Shown here: positions 50,871 through 61,400 of the stretch, piece by piece
How positions within the stretch are numbered: the stretch's first letter is position 1
Layout: every line of letters starts with the position of its first letter
The notes under the pieces: generated by a model
Databases searched by the model: none
What the model saw: the letters and a program-made list of their open reading frames with translations, nothing else
What the model was told of the DNA's origin: nothing
From: Clostridia bacterium
GTDB taxonomy: Bacteria > Bacillota > Clostridia > Christensenellales > Aristaeellaceae
Direction of reading: 5' to 3'
Assembly (NCBI GenBank): GCA_017521565.1
Contig: JAFXCE010000114.1
Coordinates: forward strand, 34,495 to 98,494
Length of the DNA: 64,000 bases
Translations under genes and position numbers: made by a program

Positions 50871-51998
50871 ATGTACGATTATTTGATTGTCGGCGCAGGC
50901 TTGTTCGGCGCGGTATTTGCGCATGAAATGCGGAAGATGGGCAAGCGCATTCTTGTTGTGGAGAAGCGCAGCCATATCGGCGGCAATATCTATACGGAGA
51001 ATGTGGCGGGCATCAACGTGCACAAGTATGGCGCGCATATCTTTCATACCTCTGATCAAGCGATCTGGGATTATGTGAACCAGTTTTCGACGTTTAACCG
51101 CTTTACCAACAGTCCGATTGCGCGATATCGGGATGAACTGTATAATCTTCCGTTCAATATGAACACCTTTGCCAAGATGTGGGGTGTATATACGCCGGCG
51201 CAGGCAAAGAAAAAGATTGCGCAGCAGGTGAAGGAGGCCGGCATCGGCGAACCGAAGAACCTGGAGGAGCAGGCCATTTCGATGGTCGGTCAGGATATTT
51301 ATGAAAAGCTGGTCAAGGGCTACACTGGCAAGCAATGGGGACGCCCCTGCAGCGAACTGCCCAGCTTTATCATCAAGCGTCTTCCCGTGCGCTTTACCTA
51401 CGACAACAATTACTTCAACGATAAGTATCAGGGCATTCCCGTGGGCGGATACACGCAGATTGTGGAAAAAATGCTTGAAGGCTGTGAGGTGCGACTGAAT
51501 ACAGACTTCTTTGCGCATCGCGGAGAGCTTGAGAAGCAGGCGAAGAGGATCCTCTTTACCGGCATGATCGACGAATACTACGGCTATTGCTACGGTGAAC
51601 TGGCATATCGTTCTCTGCGGTTTGAGACGGAAATGCTCGAGGAAGAAAATCATCAGGGCAATGCCGTGGTGAATTACACCGAGTATGAAATTCCCTATAC
51701 GCGCATCATTGAGCACAAGCACTTTGAATTTGGATGCCAGCAGGGAACGCCTAACCCAAGAACCGTGATCACGCGGGAATACCCGGCGGCATGGAAGCGC
51801 GGGGAGGAACCGTATTATCCGATGAACGACGAGGAAAACAACGCGCTGTATAAAAAATACAGGGCGCTGGCGGATGCAGATCAGCAGGTGATCTTCGGCG
51901 GACGCTTGGGATTGTACAGATATCTGGATATGCATGTCGTCATCGCAGAAGCGCTCCGATGCGTGAATGCAGAACAGAGCCGCATACAGGAGGCATGA
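50871..51998 (+). CDS. glf: UDP-galactopyranose mutase
   Basis: A 375-residue FAD enzyme that converts UDP-galactopyranose to UDP-galactofuranose, the donor for furanose sugars in surface glycans. Seen: the FAD loop YLIVGAGLFGAVFAHEM, EKRSHIGGNIYTE, KYGAHIFHT, KGYTGKQWGR, and the C-terminal FGGRLGLYRYLDMH. ATG 50871 behind GGAGAG gives the exact family N-terminus. Four bases separate it from the dehydrogenase gene. Confidence 0.97.
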   Translation: MYDYLIVGAGLFGAVFAHEMRKMGKRILVVEKRSHIGGNIYTENVAGINVHKYGAHIFHTSDQAIWDYVNQFSTFNRFTNSPIARYRDELYNLPFNMNTFAKMWGVYTPAQAKKKIAQQVKEAGIGEPKNLEEQAISMVGQDIYEKLVKGYTGKQWGRPCSELPSFIIKRLPVRFTYDNNYFNDKYQGIPVGGYTQIVEKMLEGCEVRLNTDFFAHRGELEKQAKRILFTGMIDEYYGYCYGELAYRSLRFETEMLEEENHQGNAVVNYTEYEIPYTRIIEHKHFEFGCQQGTPNPRTVITREYPAAWKRGEEPYYPMNDEENNALYKKYRALADADQQVIFGGRLGLYRYLDMHVVIAEALRCVNAEQSRIQEA

Positions 51999-52001
51999 GC
52001 A

Positions 52002-53252
52002 ATGGACAGGAAATATACGATTGCAGTAGCGGGTACGGGTTATGTGGGCCTGTCGATGGCAGTCTTGCTGAGTCAGCATCATAAGGTTTTTGCTGTTGAT
52101 ATTATTCCCGAAAAGGTGGAAATGATCAACAGACGCAAGTCTCCGATTGCTGACAAGGAAATTGAGGCGTATCTTGCCGGGCGCGAGCTGGATCTGACGG
52201 CGACGCTGAATGCGGAAGATGCATATCGCCAGGCGGATTATGTGGTCATTGCCGCGCCGACCAACTACGATCCCAAGAAAAACTTCTTTGATACCTCTGC
52301 CGTGGAGACGGTCATTTCGCTGGTGATGCGCGCCAATCCCGATGCGATCATGGTGATCAAGTCGACCATTCCGGTGGGCTATACGGAGCGCATCCGCGAG
52401 AAAACCGGCAGCAGCAACATCATCTTCAGTCCTGAATTCCTGCGCGAGAGCCGTGCCCTGTACGACAATCTCTACCCCTCCCGCATCGTCGTCGGCACGG
52501 ACCTGGAGGATCCGCGTCTTGTTGAGGCGGCGCAGGTGTTTGCCGGCCTCCTGCAGGAGGGCGCTATCAAGGAGGATGTGCCGACGCTGTACATGGGCTT
52601 TACGGAGGCCGAAGCAGTGAAGCTGTTCGCCAATACGTATCTGGCGCTGCGCGTCTCGTTCTTCAACGAGCTGGATACTTACGCAGAGATGAAGAGCCTG
52701 GATACGAAGGCGATCATCGAAGGCGTGGGCCTTGATCCGCGTATCGGCAGCCATTACAACAACCCCTCCTTCGGCTACGGCGGATACTGCCTGCCCAAGG
52801 ATACCAAACAGCTGCTGGCCAATTATGAGGATGTGCCGGAGAACCTGATCAGTGCAATCGTGGCGAGCAACCGCACGCGCAAGGATTTCATTGCAGACCG
52901 CGTGCTGCAGATGGCGGGATATTATGGCTACGGAGAGGACAACCAGTTCGACCGCAGCTGCGAGAAGCAGGTGATCGTAGGCGTGTATCGCCTGACGATG
53001 AAGAGCAACTCGGACAATTTCCGCCAGAGCAGCATTCAAGGCGTGATGAAGCGCATCAAGGCCAAAGGCGCGCGGGTGATCGTCTATGAGCCGACGCTTC
53101 AGGACGGCGAGACATTCTTCGGCAGTCTGGTGGTCAATGATCTTAATCGGTTCAAGGCGATGAGCGATGCAATTATCGCCAACAGATATGATACGGTGCT
53201 TGATGACGTGCAGGACAAGGTTTACACGCGCGACATCTTCCGCAGGGATTGA
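52002..53252 (+). CDS. ugd: UDP-glucose 6-dehydrogenase-type nucleotide-sugar dehydrogenase
   Basis: A 416-residue NAD enzyme that oxidises the C6 of a UDP-hexose to the uronate. The Rossmann loop is [17 protein letters not shown], and FSPEFLRES, the conserved Lys in [20 protein letters not shown], and the catalytic Cys in [10 protein letters not shown] are intact. UDP-glucuronate would feed the surface polymer. Specificity for UDP-glucose is inferred from family; UDP-ManNAc or UDP-Gal forms exist. Confidence 0.93.
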   Translation: MDRKYTIAVAGTGYVGLSMAVLLSQHHKVFAVDIIPEKVEMINRRKSPIADKEIEAYLAGRELDLTATLNAEDAYRQADYVVIAAPTNYDPKKNFFDTSAVETVISLVMRANPDAIMVIKSTIPVGYTERIREKTGSSNIIFSPEFLRESRALYDNLYPSRIVVGTDLEDPRLVEAAQVFAGLLQEGAIKEDVPTLYMGFTEAEAVKLFANTYLALRVSFFNELDTYAEMKSLDTKAIIEGVGLDPRIGSHYNNPSFGYGGYCLPKDTKQLLANYEDVPENLISAIVASNRTRKDFIADRVLQMAGYYGYGEDNQFDRSCEKQVIVGVYRLTMKSNSDNFRQSSIQGVMKRIKAKGARVIVYEPTLQDGETFFGSLVVNDLNRFKAMSDAIIANRYDTVLDDVQDKVYTRDIFRRD

Positions 53253-53263
53253 ACGGACAGCAC

Positions 53264-53294
53264 GCGGCGGGATCGATGTATCCCGCCGCTTTTT
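53264..53294 (+). terminator. Intrinsic terminator of glycan operon
   Basis: Perfect 10-bp stem GCGGCGGGAT/ATCCCGCCGC, loop CGATGT, then TTTTT. It lies just before the pullulanase start. Confidence 0.9.
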
Positions 53295-53307
53295 GCAGGA
53301 GCAGGGC

Positions 53308-55257
53308 ATGAATCAGAGTGAAACCAGAGCATATTTTGACTCGGAAGCCTTTAGGCGGGATTACCATACCGATGTGCCTCTGGGCAGTTTTGTGACGGCG
53401 GACGGAACGCGCTTCGCGCTCTGGGCGCCGACGGCGCAGCGGGTGACGCTGTGCCTTTATCGGGATTGCTTTGAATGGGATCCGTATGCGCGTATTGAGA
53501 TGAAGCGATACGACAAGGGACTGTGGCAGCACAGGACGGAGCGCATTCTTGAAGGCGTATACTATGGCTACGAGGTGGAAGTCGACGGCGTAAAGCGCTG
53601 GACGGGGGATCCGTATGCACGTGCATGCGGGCTCAATGGCTGGCGCTCCATGGTCGTGAACCTTACAAAGACGAATCCGCCCGGCTGGGAGCAGGACAGA
53701 GCGCCCGCGAGAGGTACAGAGGAGATCATCTGGGAGACGCATGTCAAGGATTTTTCATGGGATCCTGCGAGCGGCGTTTCTGCGAAAAACCGGGGAAAAT
53801 ACCTCGCGTTCACGGAGACAAAGACAAAAATCGGCGTGCGCGGCAGGAAGCATACCTGCGTGGCCTACCTCAAGGCGCTGGATGTGACCCATGTGCAGCT
53901 GCAGCCTATTTATGATTACGGCTCCGTGGACGAAGGGAACGACAGCGAAGTATACAACTGGGGCTATGATCCGGTGAATTACAACGTGCCGGAGGGATCG
54001 TATGCGAGCGATGCTGTGAACGGCGAAGTGCGTATCCGGGAACTGAAAGCGGCAGTTCAGGCGCTGCACGAAAATGGACTGCGCGTGATCATGGACGTGG
54101 TATACAATCATACGTATAACCTCGATAATCCACTGTTTAAGACGGTTCCGTGGTATTTCTATCGCCAGCAGCCGGACGGCAGCGCGGGCAACGGCTCGGG
54201 CTGCGGAACGGAGATCGCTTCCGAACGGAGCATGTGCGCGCGGTATATTCTCGATTCCGTGCTTTACTGGGCGGAGGAATACCACATCGACGGCTTCCGG
54301 TTTGATCTGATGGGCCTGCACGATGTGGCGCTGATGAATCGCATCCGGAAAGCGCTTAACGAGAGATACGGCGAGGGAGAGAAGCTGGTCTTTGGTGAAC
54401 CATGGTGCGGCGGGCAGAGCAATGAGCGCGCGGGCACGGCGATGGCGCACAAGGGTAACCTGAAAATGCTGGACAGGGGCGTGGGCGCATTCTGCGACAA
54501 TACGCGCGATGCGGTCAAGGGCGGCCTGTTTGATGCGGCGAGCGCGGGCATGGCCAGCGGCGGCGGGCTGGACGCCGGCAGGCTGGCGGACTGCATCCGC
54601 GGCTGGGCAGGAAGCGAGGCGCGTTTTCCCTATGCGGCGCCGTCTCAGACGATCACGTATCTGTCCTCGCACGATGACTGGACGCTGTGGGATAAGCTGG
54701 TGTATACCCTTGGCGGCGGCAAGTACTTTGCGCAGATGCGGGAGGAGATCCTGCGCGCGAACCGGCTGGCGGCGGCGATCAATTTCTGCTGTCAGGGACG
54801 GGTGTTCATGCTCTCGGGCGAGGAGTTTGCGCGCACGAAGTTGGGGATACGCAACAGCTATAGGACGTCGATCAGGATCAACCGGCTTGACTGGAAACGG
54901 GCATACAGAAACCGCGCGCTGGTGGATTACTATCGCGGACTGATTGCACTGAGAAAGACGCTGCCTGCGCTGAACGACAAGAGCGAAACGGCGGCAGATC
55001 GTTTGCTGGAGGTCATGCAGATTGCCCGGGACGCAGCGGCGATCCGCATGGATAATCGGGGAACGGGAAAGAGCCGTTACAGCGAAATACTGCTGGCCTT
55101 CAACGGAGGAAGGGAACCCTGCGAGCTGGCGCTGCCGCAAGGGAAATGGGAAGTGCTCTGCGACGGGAAAAACAGCTTTGCGCATGAGCATCCGCATGGC
55201 ATAAGGGATATGACCGTGCTTGAACCTATATCTGCGCTGATTCTGGGCAGGCGCTGA
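53308..55257 (+). CDS. Type I pullulanase (alpha-1,6-debranching, GH13)
   Basis: A 649-residue cytoplasmic enzyme (no signal peptide). Residues 20-130 form the CBM48 N-terminal domain (GTRFALWAPTAQRVTL). The catalytic barrel carries the pullulanase-specific YNWGYDPVNYNVPEGSY and the GH13 triad: Asp333 (DGFRFDLMG), Glu364 (VFGEPW) and Asp456 (SSHDDW). It cleaves alpha-1,6 branches of imported or stored glucans, ahead of the 4-alpha-glucanotransferase. GCAGGAG precedes the start. Confidence 0.94.
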   Translation: MNQSETRAYFDSEAFRRDYHTDVPLGSFVTADGTRFALWAPTAQRVTLCLYRDCFEWDPYARIEMKRYDKGLWQHRTERILEGVYYGYEVEVDGVKRWTGDPYARACGLNGWRSMVVNLTKTNPPGWEQDRAPARGTEEIIWETHVKDFSWDPASGVSAKNRGKYLAFTETKTKIGVRGRKHTCVAYLKALDVTHVQLQPIYDYGSVDEGNDSEVYNWGYDPVNYNVPEGSYASDAVNGEVRIRELKAAVQALHENGLRVIMDVVYNHTYNLDNPLFKTVPWYFYRQQPDGSAGNGSGCGTEIASERSMCARYILDSVLYWAEEYHIDGFRFDLMGLHDVALMNRIRKALNERYGEGEKLVFGEPWCGGQSNERAGTAMAHKGNLKMLDRGVGAFCDNTRDAVKGGLFDAASAGMASGGGLDAGRLADCIRGWAGSEARFPYAAPSQTITYLSSHDDWTLWDKLVYTLGGGKYFAQMREEILRANRLAAAINFCCQGRVFMLSGEEFARTKLGIRNSYRTSIRINRLDWKRAYRNRALVDYYRGLIALRKTLPALNDKSETAADRLLEVMQIARDAAAIRMDNRGTGKSRYSEILLAFNGGREPCELALPQGKWEVLCDGKNSFAHEHPHGIRDMTVLEPISALILGRR

Positions 55258-55306
55258 GTGAACGCCTGCCCGGGGGCGTGAAATTGAAAAATCTGCGGCA
55301 AATGCC

Positions 55307-55335
55307 TTGAAAAATCCGGCTGAATGTACTATATT
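55307..55335 (+). promoter_or_regulatory. Promoter of glucanotransferase gene
   Basis: TTGAAA, 17-nt spacer, TATATT; start near 55342. Confidence 0.75.
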
Positions 55336-55379
55336 GATACCAACTGGAGAAATCGCCGGTATTCTTTTTGCACACATTC

Positions 55380-55391
55380 GGAAACGTTTCC
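55380..55391. promoter_or_regulatory. LacI/CcpA-type operator GGAAACGTTTCC
   Basis: Perfect 12-bp palindrome with the central CG typical of LacI-family sites, about 40 nt downstream of the start of transcription. It could be a maltose-type repressor site or a catabolite-response element. Confidence 0.7.
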
Positions 55392-55475
55392 AGTGTCGAT
55401 TTCTGATCATCGGTGTGCCGGTGGAGTAAACTACGCTGCCCTGCGCGACTGGGGCGGCGATAAAGGAGAAATACT

Positions 55476-57122
55476 ATGAATCGATCTGCAGGTGTTCTGC
55501 TGTCCGTAACCAGCCTGCCGTCCAAGTATGGCATCGGCTGCTTTTCTCAGGAGGCATATGACTTCGTGGACTGGCTGGCGAAAGCCGGTCAGACCTATTG
55601 GCAGATTCTGCCGCTTGGCGCAACGAGCTACGGCGCCTCGAGCGACTCGCCGTATCAGGCGTTTTCTGCGTTTGCGGGCAACCCGTACTTCATCAGCCTT
55701 GATGCGCTGATCGAGGAAGGTGTGCTCACGCAGGAAGAGGTCGACGCGGTGGACTTTGGCAGCGATCCTGCGGATGTTGACTATACCGCGCTGCATGAAA
55801 ACCGCTTCAAGCTCCTGCGCAAAGCGTATGAGCGCAGCGACATCAGCCGCAATCCGGAGTATCAGAAGTTCATTCGCGAGAATCACTGGTGGCTGAACGA
55901 CTATGCGCTGTTCATGGCGGTGCATGAGTTCTTCGGCGGCGTGATCTGGACCGAGTGGCCGCAGGATATTCGTCTGCGCTGGGGCTACTCCATGGATTAC
56001 TATCGCCGTCAGCTGTACTTTGATATCGAATTCCACATGTATATGCAGTTCCAGTTTGATAGGCAGTGGAGGAAGCTCAAGGCCTATGCCAATGCGAGGA
56101 ACATTCAAATCGTCGGTGATATTCCGATTTATCCGTCTCCGGACGGCGCAGACGTCTGGTCTCATCCGGAGCTGTTCCAGCTTGATGAGAATAACACGCC
56201 GGTCGCGATCGCGGGCTGCCCGCCGGATGGCTTTGCAGCGGATGGTCAGGTCTGGGGCAATCCGCTTTACAAGTGGGATTATCACAAGGAGACGGGCTAC
56301 AACTGGTGGGTGACCCGGATGTGGCACAGCTTCCAGCTCTACGATGTGGTGCGTATCGACCATTTCCGTGGCTTTGACGAGTATTTCTCCATTCCCTATG
56401 GCGCGCAGACCGCCAAGGGCGGCCACTGGGAGAAGGGCCCGGGCTTCGATCTGTTCAGGCAGATCAAGGCGAGCCTCGGTGACAAGGCCGTCATCGCGGA
56501 GGATCTGGGCTATATGACCGATACCGTGCGCAAGCTGGTCAAGGACACGGGCTATCCGAACATGAAGGTGCTCGAATTTGCATTTGACTCCCGCGATACC
56601 GGCGCGGCGAATGATTACTTGCCGCACAACTACGGTGAGAACTGCGTCGTCTACACCGGCACGCACGATAACGAGACGATCGTCGGCTGGTTTGAGGGCA
56701 TTAAGGAGGAGGAGCGCGTGATGGCGCGCGAGTACCTCTGCGATCCGTACACCCCGGCCAGCGAGATCCATAAGCCGTTTATCAGCGTGGCGATGATGAG
56801 CAAGGCTGGCATGTGCATCATCCCGATTCAGGATTATATGGGCCTTGACAATAGCTGCCGCATGAACCAGCCCTCTACCGTCGGCAAGAACTGGCGCTGG
56901 CGCGTGAAGAGCGAACAGCTGACCGACGAGCTTGCCAAAGAGATGGCGGCGCTGGCCAAGCGCTATGGCCGCATGAACTGGGAAGCGGCGGAGATCATCG
57001 CGAAGGAAGAGGCCGAGAAGGCGGCGCTTAAGGCGAAGCTGAAGGCGGAAATCATAGCAGAGCTTGAAGCCGGGAATGAAGCGGAGACAAAGGCCGAATC
57101 CGAGGAGGAAAAGGCAGAATAA
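55476..57122 (+). CDS. malQ: 4-alpha-glucanotransferase (GH77)
   Basis: A 548-residue amylomaltase that disproportionates maltodextrins. N-terminal RSAGVLLSVTSLPSKYGIG and WQILPLGATSYGASSDSPYQ are canonical. The active site holds Asp295 (VRIDHFRGF), Glu342 (IAEDLG) and the Asp in YTGTHDNETI. After the normal end (KRYGRMNW) there is an added tail of about 43 residues rich in Ala, Glu and Lys. AAAGGAG sets the start. Works with the pullulanase upstream. Confidence 0.96.
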   Translation: MNRSAGVLLSVTSLPSKYGIGCFSQEAYDFVDWLAKAGQTYWQILPLGATSYGASSDSPYQAFSAFAGNPYFISLDALIEEGVLTQEEVDAVDFGSDPADVDYTALHENRFKLLRKAYERSDISRNPEYQKFIRENHWWLNDYALFMAVHEFFGGVIWTEWPQDIRLRWGYSMDYYRRQLYFDIEFHMYMQFQFDRQWRKLKAYANARNIQIVGDIPIYPSPDGADVWSHPELFQLDENNTPVAIAGCPPDGFAADGQVWGNPLYKWDYHKETGYNWWVTRMWHSFQLYDVVRIDHFRGFDEYFSIPYGAQTAKGGHWEKGPGFDLFRQIKASLGDKAVIAEDLGYMTDTVRKLVKDTGYPNMKVLEFAFDSRDTGAANDYLPHNYGENCVVYTGTHDNETIVGWFEGIKEEERVMAREYLCDPYTPASEIHKPFISVAMMSKAGMCIIPIQDYMGLDNSCRMNQPSTVGKNWRWRVKSEQLTDELAKEMAALAKRYGRMNWEAAEIIAKEEAEKAALKAKLKAEIIAELEAGNEAETKAESEEEKAE

Positions 57123-57125
57123 TCA

Positions 57126-57154
57126 AAAGGGGCTGCCGCGCGCAGTCCCTTTTT
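57126..57154 (+). terminator. Intrinsic terminator of malQ
   Basis: GGG-CTGC-CGCG... / GCAG-TCCC stem followed by TTTTT. Confidence 0.75.
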
Positions 57155-57202
57155 CCGGAGAATGGATGAGGTTCCCGGCCGCAGCCGGGCAGAGAGGTAC
57201 CT

Positions 57203-57976
57203 ATGGAGTTTTCGGTTTTCAGCGCGACAGGCCTGATTCTGGCCGTGACGTTTTTCTTCAGCGGCGTCATCGACGCGGTATGCGGCGGCGGCGGTCTTTT
57301 GTCCATGCCGATGTATCTGGCGGTCGGCTTTCCGCCGCACATGGTGACAGGAACGAACCAATGCTCCATCTTCTTTGGCGGTGCGACATCGCTGATCCGC
57401 TATGCCAAGGCTGACCGCATCCACTGGCCGACGGCGTGGCTGGCAGGTCCGCTGGCGGTGCTGGGTGCGTTTCTCGGCGCACGGCTGAACCTGATCATGC
57501 CCGAGCGCGTGCTGGAAATCATCATGCTTGTGCTGCTGCCGGTTGTGACGCTGGTGATCCTCCTCAAGCCGGCCTTCGGTACGGAGAATCGGGTGAGCGA
57601 GCTGACGCGCAGACAGTACATTCTGGCGAGCCTGTTCATCGGGCTTGTCATCGGCGGCTATCAGGGATTCTATGGCGCGGGCAGCGGCACGTTCTTCATG
57701 CTCGGCTATGCGCTGCTATGCAAGCTCGATCTGACGACGGCCAGCGGCAACACGAAGTTCGTTGCGTTCTGCGCGAATCTCGCCTCTGCGGCGACGTTTG
57801 CGCTTTCCGGCGCGGTGGTCTGGCCGGCTGTTTTGCTGGCGACGGTGACGAATGTCGCGGGCAGCTATATCGGCGCGGGGCTGGCGATGAAGAAGGGCGC
57901 AAAGCTCATCCGTCCGATGTTCCTTGGCGTGCTGGCCGTGCTGTTTGTGCGGCTGGTGATGGGCATGGTTGGCTGA
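57203..57976 (+). CDS. TSUP-family (TauE/SafE) membrane permease
   Basis: A 257-residue protein with about eight membrane segments in two repeats. The N-terminal AVTFFFSGVIDAVCGGGGLL and SMPMYLAVGFPPHMVTGTNQ and the repeat-two GFYGAGSGTFFMLGYALL are TSUP signatures. Family members export sulfite, sulfoacetate or similar anions. Substrate unknown. GAGAGG precedes the ATG, and the NUDIX gene follows after 17 nt. Confidence 0.92.
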   Translation: MEFSVFSATGLILAVTFFFSGVIDAVCGGGGLLSMPMYLAVGFPPHMVTGTNQCSIFFGGATSLIRYAKADRIHWPTAWLAGPLAVLGAFLGARLNLIMPERVLEIIMLVLLPVVTLVILLKPAFGTENRVSELTRRQYILASLFIGLVIGGYQGFYGAGSGTFFMLGYALLCKLDLTTASGNTKFVAFCANLASAATFALSGAVVWPAVLLATVTNVAGSYIGAGLAMKKGAKLIRPMFLGVLAVLFVRLVMGMVG

Positions 57977-57993
57977 TGCAAAGGAGCGGAAAC

Positions 57994-58401
57994 ATGGAAC
58001 AGGGAAATACAAAGCGCGTACTTGAGGTGGTAGCCGGGCTGATCCGAAGAGGGGACCGCTTTCTGGCCTGCCAGAGGCCCGCAGACAAGGCGCGTGCGCT
58101 CTTATGGGAATTCCCCGGCGGGAAGGTAGAACCGGGTGAGAGCGGCCCAGAAGCGCTTATACGCGAATGCCGCGAGGAACTGGGCGTCACGCTCTGCGTT
58201 GGCGAAGCATTCATGGATGTGACGCATGAATACCCCGAACTAACGGTACATCTGACGCTGTATGAAAGCACCATCGCAGAAGGCAAGGTGCAGAAGCTGG
58301 AACACAACGACGTGCGCTGGATCACGGTCGGGGAGATCGACGACTACGCATTCTGTCCGGCGGATCAGGTGTTTTGCGCGGAGCTGAAAAGAAGAGGATA
58401 A
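57994..58401 (+). CDS. NUDIX hydrolase, MutT-type
   Basis: A 135-residue enzyme. The NUDIX box is GGKVEPGESGPEALIRECREELG with all conserved Glu residues. The start VLEVVAGLIRRGDRFLACQR and the C-terminal HNDVRWITVGEIDDY match MutT, which removes 8-oxo-dGTP. Other nucleotide substrates are possible. AAGGAGCGG lies 7 nt before the ATG. Confidence 0.92.
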   Translation: MEQGNTKRVLEVVAGLIRRGDRFLACQRPADKARALLWEFPGGKVEPGESGPEALIRECREELGVTLCVGEAFMDVTHEYPELTVHLTLYESTIAEGKVQKLEHNDVRWITVGEIDDYAFCPADQVFCAELKRRG

Positions 58402-58406
58402 GGCAA

Positions 58407-58437
58407 GCGCCGCTCCCAATTGGGGGCGGCGCTTTTC
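58407..58437 (+). terminator. Intrinsic terminator
   Basis: GCGCCGCTCCC-AATT-GGGGGCGGCGC then TTTT, between the NUDIX gene and convergent lacZ. Confidence 0.9.
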
Positions 58438-58448
58438 GCGTCAGTTGT

Positions 58449-61400
58449 TTAAACGATACCGCAGAAGCTGAATTCAAACTCGAGCTTCTTTGAGATGTCA
58501 ATCAGGTATTCATCGTGCGTCGGTGCGCCCCAGCTGTCGTCGCCGGCGATGCCGATCTGCCTGAGCGCGGCGCGGATGACGGTATAATGCACCGGCGGCA
58601 GTTCGTCGTGATGATCGGCACATTCGATCTCATGCGGCGTATAGGGCAGGGCGGAGAAGTCCATCGCGTCGCCGGAGAAACGCAGACCGCGTCCGCGATA
58701 ATCCGTCACCTCAGCCCAGCGCACGCCGGTGCGATTGCCGCATTCCTGCGGGCGCATATACGGGGTCATGTTGTCCTGCGTGGTTGTCTGCCAGACGCCC
58801 AGCTTCGCGCCCTCGCTGCGGTCGCAGTAGCATTCCAGCGGACCGTTGCCGTAGTAGCGGATCTGGTCGTAGTCGGCATCAAGCTTCATGATCATGCCGA
58901 ATTCCGGCATGGCGGACAAGCCCTCGACCGGATCATAGCTGAGCTTCACGCTGACAGTGCCGCAGGGATGAACGGTATAGGTGACGTCGCAGGCGGAGGC
59001 AGGGACGGTCGGCAGCGGATAATGGAAGCAGACGCTCACACTGCCGTCATCTAGCTCGGTAATTTCGGGCTTCCTGGCCTTGCCGGGGTTGCGCATATCG
59101 CTGTAGAGCGAGGCAAGCTTCCACTGTCCATAGCGGACAGCCATGCGGTTGCCGCGGTCGTTGTCTGTCGGCGCGCGCCAGAAGTTGGGCATCGGGATAT
59201 TTTTGAGCATCTCTACGCCGCCGAACTTATAGGAAACCATACCGCCCAGGCGATAGGAGAACAGGGTGCTGAAATGATCGCCGTGAACGCCGACGTTCAT
59301 GCCGCCGTAGACCACGCGAAGCGGATTGCACTTGGGATGGATGGCGGGCGCTTCGATCTTGTAGACGCCCTGACCGAAGGCGACCTCGTGGCCGCGCTGC
59401 GCCCATGCGGTGTCCTGCTTGAGCAGGAACGACACGGTGATGCAGTATTCGCCCGGGCGCTCCGGCTTTTCAAAGGGCAGCCTGTATGCATCGTGCGAGA
59501 GCGGCGGGACGTCGGTCTCCATGAAGGCCCTTTCGATGACCTTACCCTCGCGCTCAAGCGTAATCATGCAGTCATATTCGCTGGTGTTCAGGAACATATG
59601 GCGGTTGCGGATGAGCACGCCGTCTTCGGTTACATCGCAGACGATATTCTGATAATTGTATTTGACTTCCTGCAGCTTCGGGCTTTCGTCGCCGTTGCCG
59701 AAGAGAACGCCGTTGCCGGAGAAGTTGCCGTCATGTGGGCGGTCGTCAAAGTCGCCGCCGTAGCCGTAGCGCACGCCGCCGAAACGGTTCTTCACGCGGA
59801 TGCTCTGATCCAGATAGTCCCAGATGAAACCGCCCTGGAACAGCGGCTCTTCGTAAGCATATTCGGTATACTTGTGCATCGCGCCGTTGGAATTGCCCAT
59901 GGAGTGCGTGTATTCGCACAGGATATACGGCTTCTCGCGATACGTGCTCAGGAATTCGCGGATCTTTTTGACCGGATGATACATCGTGGAGACGACGTCG
60001 GTCTCGTTAGGCGTGACCGGCTCGCGGAATGCGCCTTCGTAATGGACGATACGCGTATCGTCGAGCGCGCGGAAGCTGTCCGCCATGGACTGGATGACCT
60101 TGCCGCTGGCAGATTCGTTGCCGCAGGACCACATCAGAATGCAGGCGTGGTTCTTGTCGCGCTGGAACATGGAATTGACGCGATCCAGCAGGACGTCCTG
60201 CCAGTCCATGCGGTCGCCAGGCAGCAGATATTCCGCCGGCTTCAGGCCGCTGTAGCACATATCCCATACGCCGTGGGTTTCCATGTTCGCCTCGTCGATG
60301 ACATACAGACCCAGCTCGTCGGCGATGCGGTATACGCAGCTGGAGTTGGGATAATGGCTGGTGCGGATGGCGTTGATATTGTTGCGCTTCATGGTGATCA
60401 GATCGCGGCGGATCTTCCATTCCGGAACGGCGCGGCCGGACTCGGCGCAGTAATCGTGGCGGTCGGCGCCCTTAAAGACGATGCGCTTGCCGTTGAGGTG
60501 CATGACGCAGTCGATGATTTCAAAGCGGCGGAAGCCGATCTTCTTGCAGACAAACTCGAGCTCTGCGCCCTCGCTATTCACGATGCTCAGCTCAAGGTCA
60601 TACAGGTTCGGCGCTTCTGCGCTCCAGAGCTTCGGGCTGGCGATGGGCAGGGAGAAATGCAGCTCGCCGGACAGATCCTGCTCGCCGGCAACGATGGTGT
60701 CCTCGTCCTTGAGGGCAAGGCGCAGCTGACCGGCAAAGCCATCGGACAGATTGAGCTTCACGCAGACATCCAGTGCTGCATCGGTATAGGCGTCATCCAG
60801 CAGCGTCTTTACGCGGATATCGGCGATATGCGCAGCGGGCGCGGCGTAGAGATACACATCGCGGAAGAGGCCGCTGAAGCGCATGAAGTCCTGGTCCTCG
60901 AGCCAGCTGCCTGCGGTGAAGCGCACAACCTGACAGCAGAGCTTGTTCTCGCCCTCAACGAGATAGGAGGTCAGTTCAAAGTCGCTGGGCGTGAAGGAAT
61001 CGGCAGAGAAGCCGACATAATGGCCGTTGAGCCAGACGATGACACAGCTCTCCGCGCCCTGGAAGGAGACGAAGACGCGCTTGCCTGCCATCGCTTCGGG
61101 CAGGAAGAAGTACTTGCAGTAGCTGGCGACAGGGTTAAAATCCTGCGGAATCTCGCCGACCTCGATGCCCTCCAGACCATCCCACGGATACTGGACATTG
61201 ACATACTGCGGCTTGCCGTAGCCTTCCATCTGGATATGCGCCGGCACAGGAATATCCGCCCAGCGGCGGCAGTTGTAGGCGGGCTGTTCAAAGTTCTGCG
61301 GGAGCTGATCGAAATTCAGCGCATGATGGAATTTCCACAGGCCGTTCAGGCTCATGCGCAGGCTGCTTTCGCCCTGTTCCCACTCGGTGCGGGAAGCGTA

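Noticed and set aside
50706..53309. An 867-codon antisense frame over glf and ugd
   Set aside because: Shadow of two certain enzymes; no ribosome site and no recognisable domain.
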